A DNA stretch of 64,000 nucleotides from JALZAQ01 sp038253885. GTDB lineage: Bacteria; Gemmatimonadota; Gemmatimonadetes; Gemmatimonadales; Gemmatimonadaceae. The notes beneath the pieces are model-generated. The model was not told where the DNA came from, did not search any database, and saw only the letters and a list, made by a program, of their open reading frames with translations. The stretch is taken from NCBI GenBank assembly GCA_038253885.1, contig JBBSGP010000008.1, positions 1-64,000 on the forward strand. The letters are read 5' to 3'. Position 1 is the first letter of the stretch, and each line of letters opens with the position of its first letter. The translations under genes and the position numbers were made by a program. Positions 50,529 through 58,853 of this stretch are shown here, piece after piece.

Positions 50529-51788
50529 TCACGTCGGCAGTGTCGCGCCGGCGACGGAGAGGTCGCTGGAATCGACAAGGACTGAATGGTCGGCGAGCGA
50601 GCTTTCCACGACGGCGTCCGGTATCCCGAGGGGGTCCGGCGGCCAATGTGGAGCCCGTGACGAGCCGTCGCGCGCGTACCCGCGCATCATGGTGACGAAC
50701 GATCGCGTGACGTCGGCGTCGAACTCCGTGCCCGACTTTCGCTCCAGGTAGTCCAGCACCTGCTCGGGCCCCCAGGAGACCCGAAACGACGAATTCGTGC
50801 GCAGCGCATCGTAGACATCACACACGCGCACCATCCGGCTCACGAGGTGCGCGGGACGGCGGAACCGGAGCGCTGGGTATCCGCTGCCATCCGGACGAAG
50901 GTGATGCTCATACGCCGCGGCGGCGGCCACTTCCAGCTGCCGGTTGCCGGCGAGGATCAGTCGCGCCCCTTCGACAGGGTGTCGCTGGATGAGAACGCGT
51001 TCGGCCTCGCTGAGGGCCCCACGCCGGCTGAGGATGTCCGTCGGGATTCGCGCCATGCCCAGGTCATGGAGCAGCGCCGCGAGCCCGCAGCCGTGAACCT
51101 CCGCGGCCCGCATCTGGAGAGAGCTGGCCAGCTTCATTGTCAGCAGCGACACGTTCATGGCATGGGTTGCGGCATAGCCCTGCACCGACCGCAGCCGGAG
51201 AAGCGGCACCACGAACGTGTCGTCGCTCTGCAGCGCCACCGAGAGCGAGCGGACGATCGCCTCCGCTTCGGCGAGCGGCGCCGGATGTCCCACGCTCACT
51301 TCGCTCATCACCCATTCGACCGCATCCTGCTCCTCGACGATCGAGTAATGCGTCGATGCCGTCTCCTCTCTCTTGCCATCCCAGCCGGCTCCGCGAATAC
51401 CCACGGCGCCGAAGCGGATGTTCGGAAAGCGAACGGGCTCCGCCCCATCCGGCTCGGTCTGCGCTGACAGGCGGGCAAGAACCTCTCCGAGAAACGCCGC
51501 GAACTCTTCCCGCTCCACGATGTCGTGGAACTCGAGCCGCTGCATTCCGACCTTGGCCAGCCGGGTTCCCCATGGCCATCCCTTCATCTCCGGGATCGGG
51601 CGGTCGCGAAGCAGGATGTCATCGCCGAAGAAGGAAAAGTCGGTCACCCGCTCCCGGCCCTGGAGGTCGGAGAGATGCTCGAAGGCGACATCGATGGCTC
51701 GCGCGCGCGCCGGATGATCCTCGCCGTAGAGAACCACCGCCGTGATGGCATGAGCGAACGAGATGAGAAAATCCGACTCGATGCTCAC
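50529..51788 (-). CDS. HD-GYP domain c-di-GMP phosphodiesterase, downstream copy
   Basis: 419 residues from the GTG at 51788 (GTGA overlap with the HEAT-like gene). Residues 5-105 form a domain shared with the three other proteins of the cluster, with YGEDHP at 21-26. The HD-GYP domain (about 200-390) has H209 (ATHAMN), HD at 241-242 (LLHDLGM), H270, EHH at 294-296 and GYP at 303-305 (DGSGYP), so all key residues seem present and c-di-GMP hydrolysis is likely. It lacks the poly-G stretch found at the equivalent place of its paralogue. Confidence 0.9.
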   Translation of the reverse strand: MSIESDFLISFAHAITAVVLYGEDHPARARAIDVAFEHLSDLQGRERVTDFSFFGDDILLRDRPIPEMKGWPWGTRLAKVGMQRLEFHDIVEREEFAAFLGEVLARLSAQTEPDGAEPVRFPNIRFGAVGIRGAGWDGKREETASTHYSIVEEQDAVEWVMSEVSVGHPAPLAEAEAIVRSLSVALQSDDTFVVPLLRLRSVQGYAATHAMNVSLLTMKLASSLQMRAAEVHGCGLAALLHDLGMARIPTDILSRRGALSEAERVLIQRHPVEGARLILAGNRQLEVAAAAAYEHHLRPDGSGYPALRFRRPAHLVSRMVRVCDVYDALRTNSSFRVSWGPEQVLDYLERKSGTEFDADVTRSFVTMMRGYARDGSSRAPHWPPDPLGIPDAVVESSLADHSVLVDSSDLSVAGATLPT

Positions 51789-53953
51789 GACTCGGTGCCC
51801 GGTCGGTTGACCGCCGCCCGGACCTCGGGGTCGGAGTGCGAGGCGGCAAGCTCGATCAGCTCGGTCACCCTCGGGTCGGAGCGGGCGTGCAGCGCCAACC
51901 CGGAGAGCGCGGCCAGGAGCTGGGGCGAGCACGGGGGAAGGCCCCGGCGCCCGAACCACCACTGGCGGTCCGGCGCGCACAGATCCAGGAGACAGCCGAC
52001 CGCTGCCGGAGCGCGCGATGTGGCCAGGCCTCGAATCGCCTGCAGCTGGACGTCGATCGGGGTGTCGGCCGACGTCACCATGGAGACGAGTCGTGGCACC
52101 GCCTCCTCCGGACATTCTCCTTCCTCGGTCGCTGCCGACAGACCGAGTCGCATCATGCGATCGTCCGAATCGGCCAGCCCCTGAACGATTGCGCGCGCGC
52201 GCGTGATCGGGTTCCGAAGCAACAGCTTGAGCGCCTCCCGGCGTACGCGCTCATCGGGGTGCGCGAGAAACGGGGATGGCGTGAAGCCGTCGGGCCACGC
52301 CGGCAGCTTGCCGATGAGAAGGAGCAGGTTGCGTTGCATGAACCAGGGGCCCCCGTCCAGCCGCGACACGAGGATGGGCCCGATGGCGGACCCGAACTGC
52401 GCCACGGCGTCGAGTAGCTTCCATCGGGTGGTCCGCTCCTTCGCCGCCTCCAGCGCATCGAGCAGTGGGGGCACCGACACCAGCCCCACCCAGGGCACGA
52501 TGCGAACCATCGCGCGGACGTCGAGCGGCGCGCTGCGGAGCACCATCCTCAGCGTTTCCTCGGTGCTCAGCCGCGCCCGCAGCGCATCGCCGAACTCCGA
52601 CGCATCCGGCGTCGCATCGAGGGCATCGAGCAGGAAGGCGATCTTCCCTCCGCGCACCAGCTTCTGGATCGCTTCCTCGGCGGCCACGCCGTGGACTCCG
52701 ATCTCGAGACTCATCTGGATCACGCGCTCCGGCTCGCAGCCGTTGTCGCGGCGGTCGACGATGCTCTCGACGGATGCCCGCGCACCGGGGAGCTGCGGCT
52801 CGCCCTCACCGGCGATTTCATCACCGGTCGTTCTCCAACCCGCGACGAGGCCTCGCACGCTCTCCCTGAGCGCGGCCTCGGAGAGCGCGCGCGTCATCTC
52901 CGAGCCCTGGCGGCTGTGAGCAGCGAGCTTCGACAGCAGGGTCAGGGAGGCTGTCGACAAGCTCTGCTCCGACGCGCGGGCGCCGGCGCGCAGCATGCTG
53001 ATCAACGTATCCACCGCCAGAAGCTGCGACGATTCCGACAGGAACGCCTTCCTGCGATCGGCGTTACCGTCCATCTCCAGCAGCCTCCCTCGGGTGGCTG
53101 GCGTCAGCGCATCCACCATCTGTGACAGACGGTGCTGGAGCGCCGTCGCCTCGGCTCCGCCCTTGGTGCGGATCTCGGAGAACAGCTGCATGAGATAGCT
53201 GACGATCTCCCGGTCGTAGGCGGCGGCCCGCGTCGAATCGATCGCCTTGGCCATGATCACCGGGTCCATGGAGGCGTTGACGTTCAACAGATCTCCGGCC
53301 AGCGCCACCCGCGCCAGTCCCAGCCAGAGACGATTCGCCCATTCCTGCCACTCTGCGTCGGGGATCTCGGTGGAGTCCAGCAGATCCCTCTGCTCGTAGT
53401 ACAGCGGGAAGAGCTGCACGTGCGGCCACCGCATCCGGAGAGGCTGTTGCTCTCCTTCGAGCGTCGCCGGCCCGGGGCGGGCGAAGTCGCGAGCGATCGA
53501 GCGCAGTGCATCGGTCACCTCCGCCGGCTCGACGCCGCGGAGAAACTTCACCGCGCCGATTCCTCGCCGGTGCAGCTTCTGGGCGAACTGCCGCAGCACC
53601 AGACTCTGCGGATCGGTGGCACCGCCCTCGAGCAGCAGCTGGCTGGGAGCGACGCGAAACGAGACCAGGGGCTGCTCCACGAGCAGTGCCTCCAGCCGGC
53701 GCATCAGCCCGAACGCCGCCGCGGGCGCGAGGGGATGGCCATCCGGAAAGATCGTGTAATTCTGGACCGCGGTCGTGAGCTCGACCAGGAAATCGGCCAC
53801 CTCGCCCGACAGCGCCGCGCCGACTGGCGCGCCCGAGCCGGCGCTCCCGACGAGGGGGGCGCCATCCGCTTGCAGGAGCGATGAATCGGGAAGCGCAGAC
53901 AGGTGGGAATCTCTCACGGTCGACATGAGGCCGTGCATGCAGGGTCCATCCAA
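51785..53953 (-). CDS. HEAT-repeat-like protein paired with HD-GYP, downstream copy
   Basis: 722 residues, soluble, without signal peptide. Residues 53-155 form the shared N-terminal domain (FPDGHP at 69-74, then VSFRVAPSQLLLEGG). The remainder is all helical with HEAT-like units, best seen at the C-terminus: PWFMQRNLLLLIGKLP, HPDERVRREALKLLLRNP and DSDDRMMRLGLSAA. HEAT arrays are protein-binding scaffolds; here the partner is probably the HD-GYP protein encoded with a 4-bp overlap. Start choice among the ATGs near 53953 is uncertain. It is about as long as, and collinear with, the gene at 55333. Confidence 0.8.
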   Translation of the reverse strand: MDGPCMHGLMSTVRDSHLSALPDSSLLQADGAPLVGSAGSGAPVGAALSGEVADFLVELTTAVQNYTIFPDGHPLAPAAAFGLMRRLEALLVEQPLVSFRVAPSQLLLEGGATDPQSLVLRQFAQKLHRRGIGAVKFLRGVEPAEVTDALRSIARDFARPGPATLEGEQQPLRMRWPHVQLFPLYYEQRDLLDSTEIPDAEWQEWANRLWLGLARVALAGDLLNVNASMDPVIMAKAIDSTRAAAYDREIVSYLMQLFSEIRTKGGAEATALQHRLSQMVDALTPATRGRLLEMDGNADRRKAFLSESSQLLAVDTLISMLRAGARASEQSLSTASLTLLSKLAAHSRQGSEMTRALSEAALRESVRGLVAGWRTTGDEIAGEGEPQLPGARASVESIVDRRDNGCEPERVIQMSLEIGVHGVAAEEAIQKLVRGGKIAFLLDALDATPDASEFGDALRARLSTEETLRMVLRSAPLDVRAMVRIVPWVGLVSVPPLLDALEAAKERTTRWKLLDAVAQFGSAIGPILVSRLDGGPWFMQRNLLLLIGKLPAWPDGFTPSPFLAHPDERVRREALKLLLRNPITRARAIVQGLADSDDRMMRLGLSAATEEGECPEEAVPRLVSMVTSADTPIDVQLQAIRGLATSRAPAAVGCLLDLCAPDRQWWFGRRGLPPCSPQLLAALSGLALHARSDPRVTELIELAASHSDPEVRAAVNRPGTES

Positions 53954-54058
53954 TTACAGACCACTGAGCCGCGCAGAGGTTACGCGATTGCCGACCAAGC
54001 GAGTGCCGGGATCCCCGAATCGGGGGGCTGGGCCGGCGGGAGAGGCAGTTCCGCCCCG

Positions 54059-55336
54059 TTAGAAGCTGCCGGCGTACCCTGAGGTGCCGGAGACGCGCTC
54101 CGAGTCGGGCTCGATGGCGGCGAGGCTGCGAGGCGTCGCCCGCGACAGGCGGATCGGCGTGTTCGTGTCCACGACCGCGATCTGACGATCCCACTGCCGC
54201 ATCATGGTGGTGAAGGAGCGGGCCACGTCGGGATCGAAATCCTTACCCGCGCGATCCTCCACGTACCGCAGCGCGTTCTCCGACGGAAGCGCCTCGCGAT
54301 GGTAGCGGCGCGTCCGCAACGCGTCGTAGACCGCGCACACCTGCACGAGACGCGAGGCGTAATGGCACTCGCGCGGGTAGTGCAGCACCGGGTAGCCACC
54401 ACCGTTCAGCAGGATGTGATGCTCGTAGGCAACCACCGCCGCGAGGTCCAGCTGTGGGTCGCTCGCCAGGATCATGCGGGCCCCGGAAATCGGATGCTGT
54501 CGGAGGAGCACCCACTCGGCCTCGCTGGGTGGCCCTTCCTTGGTGACGATCTCCATCGGAACACGCGTCATCCCGATGTCGTGCAGCAGGCCGGCCACTC
54601 CGATGGCCCGGACGTCGGACGCGCCGACTCCCACGAACTCGGACAACGCCATCGCCAGCACCGAGACGTTGATCGAGTGCGTCGTCGTGTACTGATCGAA
54701 CTCCTTGAGCTGCAGCAGCGGCATCACGATCTCGCTATCGCCGTGCATGGCGACCGAGAGAGATGCGACGACGCTCTCGGCTTCGCTCGCATCGAGATCC
54801 TCCCCGCTCTCGATCTTCCGATAGATGGTCTGGATGGAATCACTCTCCTCGAGCAGCGATGGCGACACGGGCTCACCCTGAGAATCCCCGTCCGCCGCCG
54901 CCTTTCCTCCCCCCCCCCCCACTCCGCCCCCGTCTCCGCGCACGCCGATGGCGCCGAAGCGAATGCTCGGATGGTTCGTCGCGCGCTCCGGGTTGTCACC
55001 GGCCGCTCCCGACACCAGCCTCTGCAGAACGTCGGTGAGGAAATTGTCGAACTCGACACGCGGAACATGCTCGCCGAATTCCAATCTCTCGATGCCGGCG
55101 CCGACGAGCCGCAGTCCCCACTCCCAGTCCCGCAGGTCCCGAAGCATCAATTTCTTGTAGATGACATCGTGATCCAGGAACGAGAAGCTTGGACGCGAGT
55201 TCACGCGCTGAAGCTCGTGCAGTCGCTCATAGGCCGACGTGGCCGCGCGCTGGCGCGCCGGGTGACCCTCGGCGTACAGCGAGCTCGCCGACAGCGCCTG
55301 GCCGATGGCGTTCAGGAAGCGGATGGGATCGCTCAT
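54059..55336 (-). CDS. HD-GYP domain c-di-GMP phosphodiesterase, upstream copy with poly-G
   Basis: 425 residues from an ATG in an ATGA overlap with the HEAT-like gene. The shared N-terminal domain (about 5-105) has YAEGHP at 21-26. A Gly-rich linker (GDGGGVGGGGG, 135-145) encoded by a G12 tract separates it from the HD-GYP domain, which has HD at 252-253 (LLHDIGM), EHH at 305-307 and GYP at 314-316 (NGGGYP). It aligns with the downstream copy over its length, except for the linker and the tail. A one-base change in the tract would cut off the phosphodiesterase domain. Confidence 0.9.
   Translation of the reverse strand: MSDPIRFLNAIGQALSASSLYAEGHPARQRAATSAYERLHELQRVNSRPSFSFLDHDVIYKKLMLRDLRDWEWGLRLVGAGIERLEFGEHVPRVEFDNFLTDVLQRLVSGAAGDNPERATNHPSIRFGAIGVRGDGGGVGGGGGKAAADGDSQGEPVSPSLLEESDSIQTIYRKIESGEDLDASEAESVVASLSVAMHGDSEIVMPLLQLKEFDQYTTTHSINVSVLAMALSEFVGVGASDVRAIGVAGLLHDIGMTRVPMEIVTKEGPPSEAEWVLLRQHPISGARMILASDPQLDLAAVVAYEHHILLNGGGYPVLHYPRECHYASRLVQVCAVYDALRTRRYHREALPSENALRYVEDRAGKDFDPDVARSFTTMMRQWDRQIAVVDTNTPIRLSRATPRSLAAIEPDSERVSGTSGYAGSF
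54909..54920. repeat. G12 homopolymer in the HD-GYP gene (coding strand)
   Basis: Twelve consecutive C on the plus strand, bounded by T and A, read as GTG GGG GGG GGG GGA on the coding strand. It lies between the shared N-terminal domain and the HD-GYP domain, and the present length keeps the gene in frame. Tracts of this size are prone to slipped-strand mispairing and also to sequencing error. Confidence 0.9.
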
Positions 55337-57612
55337 GCACCTTTCCGCGACAGATCGTCACTCGGCATCTCGGCAGCCAGTTTGGCATCCGCTGCCTGCT
55401 GTATCTGAAGATCGCCCGAGGATCGCGCCATCATGAGAGCCTCGCGGGCGCGGCGATCGTCCGGCCACCGGGCGGCCAACGCGGTGAGCGCCGCCAGCAT
55501 CTCGGGCGACTTCGCGCTGAGCCGCGTGCGCGCAAGCAGCCATCTCCCTTTCCGCACCAGCACCAGCCCCAGCAGCCAGTCGAGCGTCGATGCTCCCGCC
55601 GCGCCGGCGATGGCCCTGATGCCGATGGTGCGGTGAAGGGCCGGGAGCTTCCTGTCCTCCACCAGGCTCATGATCTGCGGCACGGCCGCGCGTGGACAGG
55701 ATTCGAGCGCGGCCAGGAGCGCCATCTGCGAGATCCGCTCATCGCTGTCGGTGACGCCGGTGATGATGCCCGGCTCCCGGAAGCCCGGCGTCCGCAGCAT
55801 GAGCTTCAGGGCTTCTCGTCGTACGCGCGCATCCCGATGAGCCAGATGCCGGAGGGGGTTGAAGCCGTCCGGGGGCCGCGTCATGAGATTGAGCAGCGCC
55901 AGCAGGTTGCGCTGCACGTACCAGGGACGCTCGGGCGTGATCCGCGCCGCGATGGCGGGGGCGATCGAATCCCCGAAGCTGGCGAGGAGATCCATCATCT
56001 TCCGCCGGGCAGTGCGGGAGTCGGCGAGCTCGAGAGCCGACAGCAGGAGATCGACAACCTCCACACCCATGCGGCTGACCACGCGCTCGAGAAGGTCGAA
56101 ATCCAGCTGCTCGTCACGCAGCAGCTCGCGGATGTTGTCCTTCGTTCCGACGTGCTCCCAGAGCGATTGCGCGACCGCGTTGTTCTCGGGCGCGCGGACG
56201 ACAGTGTCCAGCAGGGCCGCGATGTCGCGCTGCGTCTCCATGTCGTGCACGGCGCGCCAGACGGCCGGTCCGAGCGTGTCCGTCTCGATACCCGTCATCA
56301 GCAGTCGCTTCGGCTCGCAGGGATGCTCGCGCTCCTGCATCAACGCGAACAGTCGCAAGCGCGACATGCGGTCCAGGGCCTGACGGTAGTTTTGCGGGGT
56401 CAGCTCCTCCATCGCCCACCCTTCGGCCAGCTGCTGCACCCTCTCTCGGAGCGCCATGTCGGAGCCGGCACGGAGCATCACGCCCCCCTGCTCCGCCTGG
56501 AGGGCCAGCTTGCCAAAGAGTCGCAGCAGCGAGTGCGAGATCGTGTGATTCGACGCTTCGGCGGCCGCGTTCAGCAGGGTCATCACCGCGTCCACCGCCA
56601 GACCGTGCGTCGCATCCAGCACCAGCTTGCGGCGCTGCTCGGCATCCCCACCCATGCCGAGCAGTCTCTTCAGCGTTTCCGGCCTGATGGCACGGATCAT
56701 CTGGCTCACCTGCTGGCGCAGCGAGGTCTGCGCTCCCCCCCCCCCTGACGCGGCCAGCTCCTCACCGGCAGCGAGGAAAGTGCCCATGACGCTGCGCATG
56801 AACGCCGAATCGGTCGATCGTCGCTCGATCGCGTCGGCCACTGAGCCCGGCTCGAGCACATCGGCCTCTTCGTCGCTCTGATCGATCGTGAGCGCGACCC
56901 GCGCCAGCGCTCCCCACACCCTCATCCCGCGGGCCGCGATCAAACCCTGATCGGCGTCGGGGCTCAGGATCTCGAGTCGCTCGAAGAGCAACGTGTACAG
57001 ACGAGCGTGCGGCCATCGCTCCAGCTGCACCTTGATCGGAACGAGCTGCTTCTCCGCGACCACCGGATCGACAGCGAGAGCGAGTAGCAGATCGCTCAAC
57101 TCCTCCCGCGTGATCCCGGGCATGAGGCGCATCGCGCCGAGATGGTGTCGGTGAAATCGCTGCGCCATCTCCCGAAGCACGCCGTTGGCGGGATCGGTCG
57201 CGATCCCCTCGATCACGAGCTGGTCGCGCGCAATCCCGAGGGCTAGGGTCTCGCGTGTCGACAGGATCGCGCTGAGCGGACGGATCAGCGTCTCGACGGC
57301 CGCGATCAGCTGCGGATGACCTCGCGGATAGATGGCGTGGCGCTGCAGCGCCACGGCGAGGTTGAGGAGGAAATCCTGCAGATCGGGTGAGAGGGCGTGT
57401 CGCTGCCGCGTCTCCCGGCCCCCCCCCCCACCGCGCACCGCCGCGTGGCTGCCCGTCACGGCCGGCTGACGGCCGCTGGGCCGCTGCGACGCCGAGGCGT
57501 CGGGAGGGGGAGCGTTGGTCACGGTCGTGAAGGCATGCGGTCCGACGAGCTCGGTGGTGACGAGCCGCGTGGCCGGCACGCATCGACAGAATCGGAATGC
57601 GCTGGCAGGCAC
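55333..57612 (-). CDS. HEAT-repeat-like protein paired with HD-GYP, upstream copy with two poly-G tracts
   Basis: 759 residues in the longest frame, from a GTG at 57612; GTGs further in (for example before TNAPPPDAS) are possible starts. A disordered first 75 residues with five Gly (61-65, G11 tract) precede the shared domain (79-180, YPRGHP at 95-100, LALGIARDQLVIEG). A second Gly run (290-293, G11 tract) lies before helical HEAT-like units such as PWYVQRNLLALLNLM, HRDARVRREALKLMLRTP and DSDERISQMALLAAL, which match the downstream paralogue closely. It is coupled to the HD-GYP gene by ATGA. A scaffold or regulator of c-di-GMP turnover is inferred. Confidence 0.8.
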   Translation of the reverse strand: MPASAFRFCRCVPATRLVTTELVGPHAFTTVTNAPPPDASASQRPSGRQPAVTGSHAAVRGGGGGRETRQRHALSPDLQDFLLNLAVALQRHAIYPRGHPQLIAAVETLIRPLSAILSTRETLALGIARDQLVIEGIATDPANGVLREMAQRFHRHHLGAMRLMPGITREELSDLLLALAVDPVVAEKQLVPIKVQLERWPHARLYTLLFERLEILSPDADQGLIAARGMRVWGALARVALTIDQSDEEADVLEPGSVADAIERRSTDSAFMRSVMGTFLAAGEELAASGGGGAQTSLRQQVSQMIRAIRPETLKRLLGMGGDAEQRRKLVLDATHGLAVDAVMTLLNAAAEASNHTISHSLLRLFGKLALQAEQGGVMLRAGSDMALRERVQQLAEGWAMEELTPQNYRQALDRMSRLRLFALMQEREHPCEPKRLLMTGIETDTLGPAVWRAVHDMETQRDIAALLDTVVRAPENNAVAQSLWEHVGTKDNIRELLRDEQLDFDLLERVVSRMGVEVVDLLLSALELADSRTARRKMMDLLASFGDSIAPAIAARITPERPWYVQRNLLALLNLMTRPPDGFNPLRHLAHRDARVRREALKLMLRTPGFREPGIITGVTDSDERISQMALLAALESCPRAAVPQIMSLVEDRKLPALHRTIGIRAIAGAAGASTLDWLLGLVLVRKGRWLLARTRLSAKSPEMLAALTALAARWPDDRRAREALMMARSSGDLQIQQAADAKLAAEMPSDDLSRKGA
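56735..56745. repeat. G11 homopolymer inside HEAT-like gene
   Basis: Eleven C on the plus strand, bounded by T on both sides; encodes Gly 290-293. The downstream paralogue has RTKGGAEATAL at the matching place, without a tract. Slippage would truncate the HEAT-like part while leaving the shared N-terminal domain. Confidence 0.9.
57419..57429. repeat. G11 homopolymer near the start of HEAT-like gene
   Basis: Eleven C on the plus strand encode Gly 61-65, upstream of the shared domain. A one-base length change would abolish everything after residue 65 if translation starts at 57612 or at the other upstream GTG codons. Confidence 0.9.
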
Positions 57613-57781
57613 GGCGGCGGGAGCGGGCTAATATGTGAGGTCGACGCGTCGAAAGCGACTGCCGGCCTCGGTCGCTACACTGTGCACGACATATGCACTT
57701 CGGTGCGCCGACCACCGGGATGATCCGGACGTCGTGCGGACGGGAATGACCCGCCGCGGCGATTTTCACCAGGAGGATATC

Positions 57782-58111
57782 ATGGCGGATGAGAAGAAGA
57801 GCACCGACTCGCCCGGGACGGGAGCCGGAGCCGAGGGGGCGCGAGGAATAAAGGAGGCGGGAAGCGGCAGCGGCCAGCGCTCCAGCACCTCTGGCGGAGC
57901 GTCGAACCGCTCCGGCGAGGAGCCGCAATCGTCGTCGGCGATGGGCTCGGAGCCGATGGAAGGCCGTACGGAGGAGCACGAGAGCGGGTACGGGGGCCGT
58001 GGTGGCGAGCCGCGCACCAGCTCGAACGAGCGTGAGTCGGTCGAGCGATCCGGACAGAAGAGCGGCGATCGCGCTCATCTCGGAGATGAGGAGGCGGGTG
58101 ACGGCATCTGA
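57782..58111 (+). CDS. Small hydrophilic, intrinsically disordered protein
   Basis: 109 residues from an ATG with an ideal AGGAGG 5 nt upstream. Composition is dominated by Gly, Ser, Glu, Arg and Lys, with no hydrophobic core (MADEKKSTDSPGTGAGAEG); it looks like a disordered stress or desiccation-type protein, but matches no family I know. It is divergent from the HEAT-like gene and its 3' end overlaps the start of the ABC ATPase gene by 14 bp, so it is probably in the exporter operon. Confidence 0.75.
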   Translation: MADEKKSTDSPGTGAGAEGARGIKEAGSGSGQRSSTSGGASNRSGEEPQSSSAMGSEPMEGRTEEHESGYGGRGGEPRTSSNERESVERSGQKSGDRAHLGDEEAGDGI

Positions 58112-58853
58112 GCCAGTGATCGCGGTCGACGCGCTCACGAAATACTACGGAGAGCTGGCGGCGGTGAGCCAGCTCTCCTTTCGCGTCGAGGCGGGTGAGG
58201 TGCTCGGGCTCGTGGGGCCGAACGGTGCGGGAAAGACCACAACGCTCCGCAGTCTTGCGGGGATCATCACGCCCGGCAGCGGCACGATCCGCATCGCCGG
58301 TCATGACATGGCGCGGGATCCGCGGCGAGCGAAGCAGGAGCTCGCGTTCGTGCCCGATGAGCCGCAGCTGTTCGATTATCTGACTGTCGATGAGCATCTG
58401 CGATTCATCGGCAGGCTCTACGGTGTGGCGGATGCGATGACCGAGATCGATCCCCTTCTCGATGAGCTCGAGCTCACCGGCAAGCGGAACGCGCTTCCGA
58501 GCGAGCTCTCACGAGGGATGAAGCAGAAGCTGGCGATCGCGTGCGGCCTGTTGCATCGCCCCAGGGCTCTGCTCCTCGACGAGCCGCTGACCGGTCTCGA
58601 TCCGGTCGGTATCCGGCGCATGAAAGCGACGATCTCCGAACGCGCTAGCAGAGGGACGGCCGTGATCCTCAGCTCTCATCTGCTGCATCTGGTCGAGGAG
58701 CTCTGCACACGGATTCTCATCATCCAGAGCGGCCGCCTGGTGGCACTCGGCGGGATGAGCGAAATCATCGCCGATCGGCCTCAGCTCGCCGGCCGTGGCC
58801 TCGAAGAGGTCTTTCTCGCCCTCACCTCCACGGGAACGGGCGGCGCGGCGTGA
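58098..58853 (+). CDS. ABC transporter ATP-binding protein
   Basis: 251 residues from a GTG at 58098 (AGGAGG just before; an ATG at 58086 is an alternative). Walker A GPNGAGKTTT (about 40-49), the ABC signature LSRGMKQKLAIA, Walker B ALLLDEPLTGLD and a switch His in LSSHLLHLVEE are all intact. The pattern is of the ABC-2 exporter class (CcmA/YhaQ-like). It is coupled to the permease gene by a GTGA overlap; the substrate is unknown. Confidence 0.9.
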   Translation: MTASEPVIAVDALTKYYGELAAVSQLSFRVEAGEVLGLVGPNGAGKTTTLRSLAGIITPGSGTIRIAGHDMARDPRRAKQELAFVPDEPQLFDYLTVDEHLRFIGRLYGVADAMTEIDPLLDELELTGKRNALPSELSRGMKQKLAIACGLLHRPRALLLDEPLTGLDPVGIRRMKATISERASRGTAVILSSHLLHLVEELCTRILIIQSGRLVALGGMSEIIADRPQLAGRGLEEVFLALTSTGTGGAA

